Origin: Pyrinomonadaceae bacterium | GTDB lineage: Bacteria; Acidobacteriota; Blastocatellia; Pyrinomonadales; Pyrinomonadaceae | NCBI GenBank assembly: GCA_017983495.1 | Contig: JAGOBH010000002.1 | Coordinates: forward strand, 620,001 to 684,000 | Direction: 5' to 3' | Length of the DNA: 64,000 nucleotides | In this document: positions 16,623 to 25,071 of the stretch, one piece after another | Layout: every line of letters begins with the position of its first letter | Numbering within the stretch: the stretch's first letter is position 1 | The notes under the pieces: model-generated | Told to the model about the DNA's origin: nothing | Database searches by the model: none | The model's input: only the letters and a program-made list of their open reading frames with translations | Translations under genes and position numbers: made by a program

Positions 16623-17924
16623 ATGTCATTTCGCGGAAAACTTTGGGTAATGGTGCTCTCCGGAGCAATTTCGGTCTACGCTGTGATCGGCGGCCTGCCG
16701 TTCGTCGGTGCCGTTCTGACCACGCAGGCGCAGCAGCCGACCAATGACCCTGGCTCACAGCTCAGGATCGTCGAATCGGTGCTCCAGCACATTCAGAACG
16801 ACTATGTGGACACGCCGGACATGGACAAGGTCCGCGTCGGCGCCTTGCGCGGACTCGCCTCCGGTCTCGACCCGTATACATCGTATCTGACACCCGAACA
16901 GGTCAAGGAATATCAGTCCGGCGGCGCCGCTAAAAAAAGCGGCATTGGTGCCGAATTTTCTCAGGTCGCGGGCTACGTCTACGTTATCGCAGTTACCAAG
17001 GGCGGTCCGGCTGAAAAGGCCGGCCTCAAAGCCGGTGACGTCATCGAATACGTGGATACCAAGGCAACTCGTGATATTTCGCTTTACGACGCACGACAGG
17101 CGATCAGCGGTGATGCCGGTTCGGTAGTTAGCTTGCGTGTACTGCGTTCGGGCGAAAAGCCGCAGACGATCAAGGTGACTCGCGGTGCGGTCAAGACTCC
17201 GGTTGCCGAATCTCGTATCGAAGCCGGCAAGATCGGCGTGATCAAAGTAAACAGTCTCGACAGCGGCGAGGCCAACGACATTCGCGAGCAGGTCGCGTCT
17301 TTGGTGAAGCAGGGTGCCGTCAAGGTCATCCTAGATCTCCGGGGCGTTGCCGGCGGCACGATAGACGAAGGCGTTGCGGTGGCAAATATCTTTATTAGGG
17401 AAGGCGAGATCGCTAAGGTCATAGGCCGCGAAGGCAAAGTCACCAAGACATTTACCGCGGACCCGTCGAAAGCCGCATTTGACGGCGAGATGGTGGTTCT
17501 GATCGACCTCGGTACCGCCGGTGCGGCTGAGGTGGTCGCCGCGGCAGTACTTGAACGCAAACGCGGAGAGGTCATCGGCGAACGAAGCTTCGGTGCCGGT
17601 ACGGAACAGCAGCTTTTCCCGATGTCGACCGGTGCCGGCTACCTTCTGACGGTTGCCAAATGGGCCGCCCCGTCAGGCACACCGTTTTTTGGCGAAGAAC
17701 GCACCGCGATGGGCGTTAAGCCCTCGATAGAGGTCAAACGCCCCGATACGCCTGAGCCGCTGGCAGTTGAGGACATGCTTGACCAACAGGAACGACAGGC
17801 AACCGATCCGGCTGCGACACCGACCCCAACGCCAAAGCCGAAGGCGGTCGTGACCGAGGACATACAACTCAAGAAAGCCATTGAGGTACTCAGCGGCAAG
17901 GCCGAGCCCGCAAAGGCGGCCTGA
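16623..17924 (+). CDS. S41 (CtpA-like) protein without catalytic Ser/Lys
   Basis: A 433-residue exported protein: a hydrophobic signal or anchor (about residues 7-27), the S41 N-terminal helical region (residues 45-100, with LASGLDPYTSYLTPEQ), a PDZ domain (about 105-185, AEKAGLKAGDVIEYVD), then the S41 core. The fold motifs ILDLRGVAGG, VVLIDL and GERSFG are there, but the catalytic positions are not. Where active CtpA proteins read TASASE, this reads Thr298-Ala-Gly300-Ala-Ala-Glu, and the Lys of FGKG is Ala325, with the normal spacing of 25 kept. It should therefore be a pseudopeptidase, perhaps a PDZ-based binding or scaffolding protein. A Pro/Thr-rich linker precedes the C-terminus. The S41 protein at 30735-32474 keeps both residues. 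Confidence 0.85.
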   Translation: MSFRGKLWVMVLSGAISVYAVIGGLPFVGAVLTTQAQQPTNDPGSQLRIVESVLQHIQNDYVDTPDMDKVRVGALRGLASGLDPYTSYLTPEQVKEYQSGGAAKKSGIGAEFSQVAGYVYVIAVTKGGPAEKAGLKAGDVIEYVDTKATRDISLYDARQAISGDAGSVVSLRVLRSGEKPQTIKVTRGAVKTPVAESRIEAGKIGVIKVNSLDSGEANDIREQVASLVKQGAVKVILDLRGVAGGTIDEGVAVANIFIREGEIAKVIGREGKVTKTFTADPSKAAFDGEMVVLIDLGTAGAAEVVAAAVLERKRGEVIGERSFGAGTEQQLFPMSTGAGYLLTVAKWAAPSGTPFFGEERTAMGVKPSIEVKRPDTPEPLAVEDMLDQQERQATDPAATPTPTPKPKAVVTEDIQLKKAIEVLSGKAEPAKAA

Positions 17925-17956
17925 CCGTAAGTTGTTGAAAACACATTGATAATCGG

Positions 17957-17988
17957 AGCGGTCGGAGATATTATTTTCGGCCGCTTTT
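17957..17988 (+). terminator. Probable intrinsic terminator
   Basis: A stem of about 10 bp (AGCGGTCGGA pairing with TTCGGCCGCT, including G-T pairs) with a 9-base loop is followed by TTTAAG. It lies 32 bp after the stop of the S41-like gene. Confidence 0.55.
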
Positions 17989-18032
17989 AAGTTGTTGTCG
18001 TAAATTCTCAAGACTGCTAAAATCTTCTTCCA

Positions 18033-18491
18033 ATGAATGAACCGAATATTAGCATCCGCCCTCTTCAGGAGGAAGATCTGAGCGAGTGGTTCCGGCTCAG
18101 ACAATTGCTCTGGGACGAAACCCATCAGGACGACCACCAGTCTGAAATGATGGACATCCTCGAGCACGTCGATACGCAGTTCGTGGCGGTAGCTGACGCC
18201 GGCGACGGCCGCTTGGCGGGTTTTCTCGAAGCGAGCCTTCGGCCCTTTGTTGAAGACTGTGAAAGCGATAACGTTGGCTATTTAGAAGGTTGGTACGTCG
18301 ATAAAGAACATCGCCGTCAGGGCGTCGGTACCGGACTCGTGAGTCTTGCCGAACGTTGGGCTCGAAGCAAAGGCTGTTCCGAGATGGCCTCGGACGCCGA
18401 GATCGACAACGCCGGCAGCATAGCGGCCCACTCGCAGCTCGGTTACGCCGAGACATCGCGGCTGGTGCATTTTCGCAAGGAACTAGGGTAA
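18033..18491 (+). CDS. GNAT acetyltransferase, AAC(6')-I-like
   Basis: A 152-residue GNAT-fold enzyme. The acetyl-CoA loop is RRQGVGTGL (about residues 91-99). The pattern around it resembles aminoglycoside 6'-N-acetyltransferases of the AAC(6')-Iy type: LRQLLW near the N-terminus, FLEASLRPFV, YLEGWYVDKEHR, KGCSEMASDAEIDN and a final LGYAETSRLVHFRK. Members of this branch may acetylate aminoglycosides or simply resemble those that do; activity cannot be decided here. There is no mobile element nearby and base composition matches the surroundings, so it looks native. It ends 3 bp before the following secreted-protein gene. Confidence 0.85.
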   Translation: MNEPNISIRPLQEEDLSEWFRLRQLLWDETHQDDHQSEMMDILEHVDTQFVAVADAGDGRLAGFLEASLRPFVEDCESDNVGYLEGWYVDKEHRRQGVGTGLVSLAERWARSKGCSEMASDAEIDNAGSIAAHSQLGYAETSRLVHFRKELG

Positions 18492-18494
18492 GTT

Positions 18495-19421
18495 GTGAAG
18501 TCCACAGTATTCATTTTTTCAGTTTTCGTTTTGGCGATCCTCTTGGGCGCCGGATCGGTTCACGGTCAGTCAAATGATCAGGCTTTTCCTACTGCCGTAA
18601 GATCTAACGAGATCAGCGGTACCATCAAAGCGCGCGATATTGGCGATAATCGCCTGACCACCTACTTTTACACTTTTGATGGCAGCCAAGGGGATATTTT
18701 CGTCAACGTCGTTACAAAGAACTTTGACGGTGATATTGATATTTTTACTACCGATGGACTTCGCCCCCTGACCAAGGTCGTGATCTACTCGGACACGGGA
18801 ACGAACGAAACCGGCCGGATCGTCTATTTGCGAAAGCCAGAGCGGCTGCTGCTCCGCATTCAAGGCCGGACGCCGAATGATGACGCGGCAACGTTTCGTA
18901 TCAAGTTCGCCGGTAGTTTTGTCGCCTCAAACGCGTCCGGTGAGGACGAGGTCAAGGCTCCGGTACTCGAAAAGACGGCCGATTCAGGTGTCACGGTCAA
19001 CTCGGTCGGGACGATCGTCGAGCGGCCCGCTGTGAAAGCTCCTGAGGCGGTTGCGAAGGTACCGCCAACGGCGGCCGAAAGGCCCAAATCGACGACGACG
19101 AAAACAGGGGCTACTGGTGCAAAGAAACCCGCAGCCGAATCAGCCGCAGGCAAAGCCGATCCGCCGACAAAACGTCCGCCGACGGTGAAAAAGCCGAAAC
19201 CCGCCGCGATCGCAAAGGAACCCGCGAATACTGATGCAGAAGTCGATCCGATGGCGGCGTTTCGCCTGATCATCATTTTCAAGGACGGAAAAACGATAGA
19301 ACGCCCCATGACGGAAGTCTTACGCTTCGGCGTCGACAAGGGCGTCCTGACATTGATAACTAAAGAGGGCTTTGTGGGGCGATACTCGATGGCAAATATC
19401 GCCCGCGTGACGGTTGAATAG
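18495..19421 (+). CDS. Secreted protein with PPC-like domain
   Basis: A 308-residue protein starting at GTG 18495, just after the acetyltransferase stop. A signal peptide (about residues 1-24, ending HGQ) is followed by a beta-sandwich of about 110 residues with the TYFYTFDGSQGDIFVNVV pattern, similar to bacterial pre-peptidase C-terminal domains. Then comes a Lys/Pro/Ala-rich disordered stretch (about 165-245) and a small C-terminal beta domain of about 50 residues (from FRLIIIFKDGKTIERP) that would fit a binding module. No catalytic motif. Its stop codon directly abuts the stop of ccsA on the other strand. Function unknown. Confidence 0.6.
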   Translation: MKSTVFIFSVFVLAILLGAGSVHGQSNDQAFPTAVRSNEISGTIKARDIGDNRLTTYFYTFDGSQGDIFVNVVTKNFDGDIDIFTTDGLRPLTKVVIYSDTGTNETGRIVYLRKPERLLLRIQGRTPNDDAATFRIKFAGSFVASNASGEDEVKAPVLEKTADSGVTVNSVGTIVERPAVKAPEAVAKVPPTAAERPKSTTTKTGATGAKKPAAESAAGKADPPTKRPPTVKKPKPAAIAKEPANTDAEVDPMAAFRLIIIFKDGKTIERPMTEVLRFGVDKGVLTLITKEGFVGRYSMANIARVTVE

Positions 19422-21017
19422 CTACGCGTAACTGTGCAATCCCTTGAGCAGATAGCTGACTCCGAGGTATGTAAAGATCACAAGTAGAAATCCGAGGATC
19501 GCGAAATACGCCGAGCTGCGGCCTTTCCACCCGCGTGATATGCGTGTGTGCAGGAACGCGGCATAGGTCAGCCAGGCAACGAGTGCACCGGTTTCCTTTG
19601 AGTCGAACCCCCATGGACGTCCCCAAGATTCGTTCGCCCAGATGGCACCCGTGATCAAAAGCATCGCGAGGCCCGCAAATGCGAGACATGCGGTCTTGTA
19701 CATTAGATTGTCGAGCGATTCGAGACTCGGCAGCCGCTCAATGATCTTTTCGGTCCGGAACCCGAACAATATGACGAAAATGGTTCCGACGAGTGCAGTA
19801 AGCAAAGCCGCAAGCTCGACGGGATTGGTGTTCAGACTGAGGAACATCTTTTCGCCCGCGTTTACCACGTAGTTCTTTGCCATTTGCTCATACTGCGACG
19901 GCCGCATCTGAGACAGTTCTTGAGCACTAAGATTTTGCGTTTCGGCTATTGCCATACCGGCTACTAAATACTGGCTCGGATCGGCGGCAAGTTGGGTGAC
20001 GAGTTTAGGCAGCGGTTCGGTCGTATTCCTGATTCCGCTGACGAGCAGGCCGATAGACGCGATCTGGGCCACGAGGGCGAGTTTGAGCAAGATGTGGCCA
20101 AATTTCCTCGCACCGCCGTTGTCACGATAGATGTAGATCGTAAACGCGATGACCGCCCCAAGTAGCAGGACACCCGCGACCGCAAGTGCTGGGCCGACGA
20201 AAGGTATCTCAAGGCGAAAGGGTGCCGAAAAAGGCTTTTTGCCGACCTCATTTTCGACAAACAGGCCGGCACGATATACGAACTGAGTAAATACCGAGAA
20301 TTTGCTAACCGTCGCAATAACGGCGATACCAAACAAGCTTGACCATATCGCCATTGCCTCTACTTTTACCTTGTCTTTGAGCAGATAAATGACGGCCACG
20401 GCGAAACATACAAGAGCAATTCCATAGCTGAGGCTGGCGACACCGACATGGATCGGCCGCCAATACGAATCGAGTACGGGCGGAAGATCGATGAACTCGC
20501 CGCCGATAAAACGGGCAAGAATCAGAATCAAGGCAGCGAGAGGCAGCGTAAAGGCCGTAAGAACGCGAAAATTACTACGACGGGCAAACACCAGCGTGGT
20601 GATCCCGGCGCCGAATGCGAACGCAAGACTAAGGTCGTATAAATTGGCAAAAGGGATATACCGGAATAGCCATGGCGTCGCCATATTTCCGTTCTCTCGC
20701 ATCATCGCAAGTTCTCGGTCGTAGGCGGCAACCCAACGCACGAGCCAGCTTGCGAGATTGAAAAATACACCGAGTGCGGCACCGACCAGGCCGATCTTCT
20801 CGGCCATCGATGACGGCGCGTAAAGATTGGTCAACTGGAACAATGCAGCCAAAATGTAACAGGCCAGAGCGAGCATCATCAGTGCTTCGTCCGAGATGAA
20901 CGCCGCTCCGATCTGGATCCTGAGGCCAAGCATTATAAATGCTCCGACGATCACGAGGATCGACGGAAGATAGCTTTTAAGGTCGTTTCGTGTTTCGATT
21001 CTGTCGAGTTCTTTCAT
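19422..21017 (-). CDS. ccsA: Cytochrome c biogenesis protein CcsA/ResC
   Basis: A 531-residue multi-spanning inner-membrane protein of system II cytochrome c maturation. The WWD haem-handling segment is visible near the C-terminus (ANESWGRPWGFDSKE followed by LVAWLTYAAFLHTR), with conserved His residues in the flanking membrane segments. It works with Ccs1/ResB to export haem and ligate it to CxxCH motifs outside the membrane. The long N-terminal half adds several spans beyond the minimal CcsA. The start overlaps the end of ccs1 by 4 bp (ATGA), so the two are translationally coupled. Clients in this window include the lipoprotein cytochrome at 12.5 kb and the di-haem protein at 60 kb. Confidence 0.9.
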   Translation of the reverse strand: MKELDRIETRNDLKSYLPSILVIVGAFIMLGLRIQIGAAFISDEALMMLALACYILAALFQLTNLYAPSSMAEKIGLVGAALGVFFNLASWLVRWVAAYDRELAMMRENGNMATPWLFRYIPFANLYDLSLAFAFGAGITTLVFARRSNFRVLTAFTLPLAALILILARFIGGEFIDLPPVLDSYWRPIHVGVASLSYGIALVCFAVAVIYLLKDKVKVEAMAIWSSLFGIAVIATVSKFSVFTQFVYRAGLFVENEVGKKPFSAPFRLEIPFVGPALAVAGVLLLGAVIAFTIYIYRDNGGARKFGHILLKLALVAQIASIGLLVSGIRNTTEPLPKLVTQLAADPSQYLVAGMAIAETQNLSAQELSQMRPSQYEQMAKNYVVNAGEKMFLSLNTNPVELAALLTALVGTIFVILFGFRTEKIIERLPSLESLDNLMYKTACLAFAGLAMLLITGAIWANESWGRPWGFDSKETGALVAWLTYAAFLHTRISRGWKGRSSAYFAILGFLLVIFTYLGVSYLLKGLHSYA

Positions 21018-22528
21018 TCTTTTGTACTACCAGACCGCTCTCGTAGATGATCGGCGATCTTTTTGAATTTATCTTCAAAACCAAACTGGTTCCTGTTAGC
21101 TTCACCAGCAATGACCAGTTCCAGTGATCCGTCGTCACGAGGTGTGATCATTGCCCATATACGTTTGTGAGAAAAGAAAAAGACGAACATCAATGCGAAC
21201 ATGAGTCCGAAGCCACCAAAGTACCACGCGATAAAGGCACCGCTGAACGGATCGTATTTGATCGAAAGGATGTGGGCCATCGGTGATTTCTCAAATCCGG
21301 CAAGCTTCCATTTGAATCCGGCTTTGGGCGCGTTGATCGGAATGTTGTCCGGCATCTTGTTAGCGAATGCATATACACGTACCGGGTCGCCTTGAGGCGA
21401 CGTTACCGTCAGAACGGCAGCCGGATTGTTGTACTCGCCGGATCGGGTCTCAGGATTGCCACCTTGGCCGATAGAAAAGTCGGCGAGGAATTGATCGAAC
21501 CTGATCTTGGTGCCGTCAGCCAATGCGGCCGAGGCGTTACGGTCAATACTGATCGTTGTCGGATCTCCGCCGGCCACCGGAGTGAGTTCGAGTTTGATAT
21601 TGCGGGCACTACCGACAGGTATGGTTTGTGCCTGAAAAAAGCGGTAACCGCGATAATTTAATGGAGCGTTGAGACTTACGTCAGCGGTCATCACGCCGTA
21701 CTGCGGATCATCGATACGCAACTGCGTACGCCAATCCATGGTATTCGTCACATCTATCGATCCGGTTGGGTCGATGAGACTTTGCTGAATGTCGGTGCAT
21801 TCCATCGAGAAGGGAAGTTTGACGTTAAACTTCTCTTTCTTATCCAGATCGAATTCGATCATCTGGATCTCGTCCGTCTTTTCGCCCGGCACCATCTTGA
21901 CGTCGGCGTCGAAACCGGTTCGGAGAGCGACGAAATGGCCTAGAAACAGCGTTAATAGGGCAACGTGGACAATATACGCACCAATTCGGTTCCACTTGCC
22001 ATTTTCACCAAATACAGTGGTAACACCATCTTTCTCGGTAATGATCGTCTTAAAGCCCGAATCTTTGAGTACGGAAGAAATTTCGGATGCCGCGTCTGAC
22101 TGCGACGATGTCGAAAGGTCTATGATATCGTTCTCTTTTCGTGCGAGAAGCCACGCCTTGGTCGCAGTCACCTTTGGCTTAACGATGTAACTCCATGCTG
22201 ATGGAAACCGGTCGATCGAGGCAAGCACGATGTTCAACGAGAGAACGAGCAGGAGCATGTTGAAATACCACGTATGATATATGTCAAACAGTCCGAGAGC
22301 ACCAAACACGGTTCGCTCTGCCGGAGTTAGCGACACAAAATACGCGTCAAACCCCTGTACGTTTTGCTGGAGTATGAGCATTCCGGCAATTGACAGGGCG
22401 ACAAGTATACAAAGTAATACGACGCCAAAGCGCACCGAACTGAAGAAATCGAGGATTCGATTTACGATCGGGGCGGACTTAGGCTTAAATGCCTCTTTAG
22501 GCTCAATGACGCTCTCGGCAGCTGGCAT
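21014..22528 (-). CDS. resB: Cytochrome c biogenesis protein Ccs1/ResB
   Basis: A 504-residue partner of CcsA. Three N-terminal membrane spans (about residues 30-50, 85-105, 185-205) are followed by a large extracytoplasmic domain (about 210-430) and a final span near 440-465. Family features are SVRFGVVLLCILVALSI, DIYHTWYFNMLLLVLSLN, and the NYRGYRFFQA segment in the soluble domain. The short cytoplasmic tail after the last span is charged. It is the first gene of the pair, with ctaB divergent 160 bp away. Confidence 0.92.
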   Translation of the reverse strand: MPAAESVIEPKEAFKPKSAPIVNRILDFFSSVRFGVVLLCILVALSIAGMLILQQNVQGFDAYFVSLTPAERTVFGALGLFDIYHTWYFNMLLLVLSLNIVLASIDRFPSAWSYIVKPKVTATKAWLLARKENDIIDLSTSSQSDAASEISSVLKDSGFKTIITEKDGVTTVFGENGKWNRIGAYIVHVALLTLFLGHFVALRTGFDADVKMVPGEKTDEIQMIEFDLDKKEKFNVKLPFSMECTDIQQSLIDPTGSIDVTNTMDWRTQLRIDDPQYGVMTADVSLNAPLNYRGYRFFQAQTIPVGSARNIKLELTPVAGGDPTTISIDRNASAALADGTKIRFDQFLADFSIGQGGNPETRSGEYNNPAAVLTVTSPQGDPVRVYAFANKMPDNIPINAPKAGFKWKLAGFEKSPMAHILSIKYDPFSGAFIAWYFGGFGLMFALMFVFFFSHKRIWAMITPRDDGSLELVIAGEANRNQFGFEDKFKKIADHLRERSGSTKE

Positions 22529-22689
22529 AACTTATTAACGAGGATAGCCCAGCGAAAAAGGTTTGTCACCCTGCTTATAATTAGTTCGACTTGTGATGAA
22601 AAAAATACATCATTATCAGAACTTAATTTGGAATATCAATTTCTAGACGCTATTCTCTAGCTTAAAGTTGCAGCATTTAGTTGTTTTGA

Positions 22690-23592
22690 ATGGATACTAT
22701 TACCGTCGACATTGAAGAGATCAGGAGTGCGACCGCCCGCGACAAGGCGGTAGCATATTTCGAGTTAACTAAGCCACGCATAGCATTTTTGTTGGTGCTG
22801 ACCTCAGCCGCTGGTTTTTATTTGGGCACAAAAGGTCCGTTCGACTATATTCTTTTCGCAAATGCGATGGCCGGGATCACGTTACTGGCGTTCGGCGTCG
22901 CGACCCTTAATCAATTTGTTGAACGTGCGATCGATCCGTTAATGGACCGCACCGCCACTCGGCCGCTACCAACGAGTCGGGTGTCGTCGGCCGAGGCCTT
23001 CATATTCGGCGTTGCATTATGTGCAGGGGCTGAAGCTTATTTACTCTTTCTGGTAAATGGCCTTACGGCATTGCTTGGCCTTGTCGTGATCGTTGGCTAC
23101 GTTTTGATCTATACGCCGTTGAAGACTCGAACCAGCGCGTCAACCGCAATCGGAGCGATTCCCGGGGCACTTCCACCGTTGATGGGCTATACCGCCGCCG
23201 CGAATGGGATTGACTTGTTTGCATGGGCATTGTTCGCTATGCAGTTCTTATGGCAATTTCCTCATTTTCTGGCGATCGCCTGGATGTATCGCGATCAGTA
23301 TAGGGCTGCAGGAATCAAGATGCTGCCTGCTGTCGAACCCGAAGGGCGGATAACATTTCGGCAGATAGTGTTGTTCACCATCATGTTGGTGCCGGTGAGT
23401 TTGGCTCCGTTCTTTTTTGGAAGGGCCGGCTTTATATTTTTGGTTGGGGCGTCGATCCTCGGTCTCTGGTTTTTAGTCGAGAGCATCAGAACCGCTCGAT
23501 CGAAGACCAACGGCTCGGCTAAGCGCCTTCTGATGGTCTCCGTTATCTATCTACCGCTTCTGCTTCTGCTGATGGTTGCTGATAACCGCTAA
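22690..23592 (+). CDS. ctaB: Protohaem IX farnesyltransferase (haem O synthase)
   Basis: Adds a farnesyl group to protohaem to make haem O for the haem-copper oxidase. A 300-residue UbiA-type membrane protein of about eight or nine spans. The first Asp-rich site reads NQFVERAIDPLMDRTATRPLP (first Asp of the common NxxxDxxxD replaced by Glu), and the second site includes the WMYRDQYRAAGIKMLP loop. It starts the plus-strand group ctaB - subunit III - DUF420, with only 4 bp before the next gene. Confidence 0.93.
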   Translation: MDTITVDIEEIRSATARDKAVAYFELTKPRIAFLLVLTSAAGFYLGTKGPFDYILFANAMAGITLLAFGVATLNQFVERAIDPLMDRTATRPLPTSRVSSAEAFIFGVALCAGAEAYLLFLVNGLTALLGLVVIVGYVLIYTPLKTRTSASTAIGAIPGALPPLMGYTAAANGIDLFAWALFAMQFLWQFPHFLAIAWMYRDQYRAAGIKMLPAVEPEGRITFRQIVLFTIMLVPVSLAPFFFGRAGFIFLVGASILGLWFLVESIRTARSKTNGSAKRLLMVSVIYLPLLLLLMVADNR

Positions 23593-23596
23593 ACAC

Positions 23597-24304
23597 ATGA
23601 AGATCGGTACTGCTGACATCCAAGACAGAATCGGCGATCCCGATCCGATTAGGCCGCCGGTTGGCGGAGGCTCGTCGGCTGGCGGATATGATCCCGGTGG
23701 CGATCCCGGGCATCGGGGTGGTGACGATGATGTTGATACCCAGTTGTTTACGCCTGAAAAGTTTCGCATTCTGACGTACTTTTTGCTATTGATCGTGCTA
23801 ATGACATTCGGCGGGTTGATCGGCGCGTATGTGGTGATCGCAACGAATAACGTAGCGGAATGGACACCGTTCGCGTTGCCGGTTCAGGTTTGGCTTAGCA
23901 CTTTGCTGATATTTGCTAGCAGTGTGACTTACTACCTCGCCGAAAGAGCAGTTAGAATCAATGACCATACTAAAGGCAAGAACTTTCTCCTTGCAACAAC
24001 GATACTTGGGGGCGTCTTCATTGCTTCGCAACTACTAGCTTGGATCGAGTTGTCGCGCCGCGGACTGTATATGCAAGGCAATCCTTATGTCGGATTCTTT
24101 TACTTGCTGACTGCGGTTCATGCTGTGCACGTTATAGGTGGTATTACTGCATTGGCCACCATTTTGTTACGTTCGTGGTATCCAACGTCGTCAGACGAGA
24201 TCATTGCAAAACGCGTTAACCTGGCCCAAGTCGTTGGATGGTATTGGCACTTTATGGGGCTGCTCTGGATCGTGCTCTTTGTTCTACTTGGCTACTGGAA
24301 GTAA
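23597..24304 (+). CDS. Haem-copper oxidase subunit III
   Basis: A membrane protein of 235 residues from ATG 23597 (an upstream in-frame TTG inside ctaB is unlikely). The first 50 residues are hydrophilic, Gly/Asp/Pro-rich and unusual for the family. Five membrane spans follow, with the characteristic YFLLLIVLMTFGGLIGAYVV, the lipid-site region GFFYLLTAVHAVHVIGG and the ending WYWHFMGLLWIVLFVLLGYW. It is a structural subunit of a terminal oxidase; subunits I and II are not in the window. Confidence 0.9.
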   Translation: MKIGTADIQDRIGDPDPIRPPVGGGSSAGGYDPGGDPGHRGGDDDVDTQLFTPEKFRILTYFLLLIVLMTFGGLIGAYVVIATNNVAEWTPFALPVQVWLSTLLIFASSVTYYLAERAVRINDHTKGKNFLLATTILGGVFIASQLLAWIELSRRGLYMQGNPYVGFFYLLTAVHAVHVIGGITALATILLRSWYPTSSDEIIAKRVNLAQVVGWYWHFMGLLWIVLFVLLGYWK

Positions 24305-24305
24305 A

Positions 24306-24755
24306 ATGTTTGACCTTTTAGCAATTTTCCCGCATCTCAATGCTGCCCTTAACGCCCTGTCGGGTGTGTTTCTGGTGGTCGGCCTCTACTTCATCCTTAG
24401 CAAGCAGGTCGCTCGACACCGCTTCTGCATGCTGGCCGCATGCACGGTGTCCGTCGTCTTCCTAACATCGTATCTGACCCATCACGCTATTAGAACTTAC
24501 TATTTCGGACTGGGCCCTACGAAATTTACAGGCGAGGGGATCATCAGACCGATCTATTTCACGATTTTGACCTCGCATACGATACTTGCTGCCTTAGTCA
24601 CCCCCTTTGTCATTTGGACGCTAAGGCGTGCCTTAATGGGCACATTTGACCTCCACAAGCGAATGGCAAGGTTGGTATATCCAGTATGGTTATATGTGTC
24701 AATCACGGGGGTCGCCGTGTATTTGCTCCTTTATCAACTATATCCAGGCCGCTAG
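24306..24755 (+). CDS. DUF420 membrane protein, oxidase-associated
   Basis: A 149-residue protein with four membrane spans beginning at ATG 24306, one base after the subunit III stop. The conserved DUF420 pattern is present: HLNAALNALSGVFL, two histidines in YLTHHAIRTYY, YFTILTSHTILA and LHKRMARLVYPVWLYVSITGV. The His residues are arranged like metal ligands, and DUF420/CtaM-type proteins are needed for maturation of some haem-copper oxidases. Last gene of the ctaB group. Confidence 0.85.
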   Translation: MFDLLAIFPHLNAALNALSGVFLVVGLYFILSKQVARHRFCMLAACTVSVVFLTSYLTHHAIRTYYFGLGPTKFTGEGIIRPIYFTILTSHTILAALVTPFVIWTLRRALMGTFDLHKRMARLVYPVWLYVSITGVAVYLLLYQLYPGR

Positions 24756-24777
24756 CCAAAAAGTTTACATTTTTCTC

Positions 24778-24807
24778 TTGTACTGCCCGTTCCTTAGGTG
24801 GTATTCT
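24778..24807 (+). promoter_or_regulatory. Candidate promoter for the riboswitch RNA
   Basis: TTGTAC (24778-24783) and TATTCT (24802-24807) are separated by 18 bp, a fair sigma-70-type match. Transcription would start near 24814, just before the riboswitch. Not tested; read-through from the oxidase genes is possible as well. Confidence 0.45.
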
Positions 24808-24821
24808 ATCAATGTTGAAAA

Positions 24822-24972
24822 GTTGATCACCGAAGCCGTCTCACTGTGAGACGACACGGGGGAACCATTGGTATGGCGAATTTCGCACTACCGGGGGCGA
24901 AGCGTTCCGAATAGCGGACGCAGGGATACTCTTTCGTTCCTAGCCCGACAGCTAACCTCGTAGGTGTTGCAA
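24822..24972 (+). ncRNA. Cyclic di-AMP riboswitch (ydaO/yuaA class)
   Basis: The plus strand carries the conserved blocks of the ydaO/yuaA aptamer in the right order: ATCACCGAAGCC, ACGGGGGAACCA (24855-24866), CGGGGGCGAAGC (24892-24903), CGCAGGGATACTC, then CCCGACAGCTAACCTCG ending in TAGGTGTTG. The 5' CACC can pair with the 3' GGTG to close P1. This class binds c-di-AMP and normally sits in front of cell-wall hydrolase or transporter genes and switches them off. Here nothing is encoded downstream on the same strand: the next gene is convergent. The orientation is certain from the motif order. A candidate promoter is just upstream and a terminator about 100 nt downstream. Confidence 0.88.
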
Positions 24973-25013
24973 AGAAGTTACAGCAAGAGATTATGCCGAA
25001 TCGGCGCGATTTT

Positions 25014-25056
25014 GATGTGCTTCCCGCTCTGAACTTTCAACATGGAAGCAGACATC
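25014..25056 (+). other. Hairpin whose loop complements the RNA 5' end
   Basis: GATGTGCTTCC (25014-25024) can pair with GGAAGCAGACATC (25044-25056), with a small internal bulge. The enclosed loop contains AACTTTCAACAT (25032-25043), which is complementary, with one bulged base, to AATGTTGAAAAGTT at 24811-24824, immediately 5' of the riboswitch. This may be part of the expression platform or of a stand-alone RNA fold. Seen directly; the function is inferred. Confidence 0.5.
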
Positions 25057-25071
25057 CGGTCTTCTCAAAGG

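Noticed and set aside
18033-18491. AAC(6')-like gene as a recently acquired resistance gene
   Set aside because: There is no integron, insertion sequence or composition change around it, and it sits tightly before another native-looking gene.
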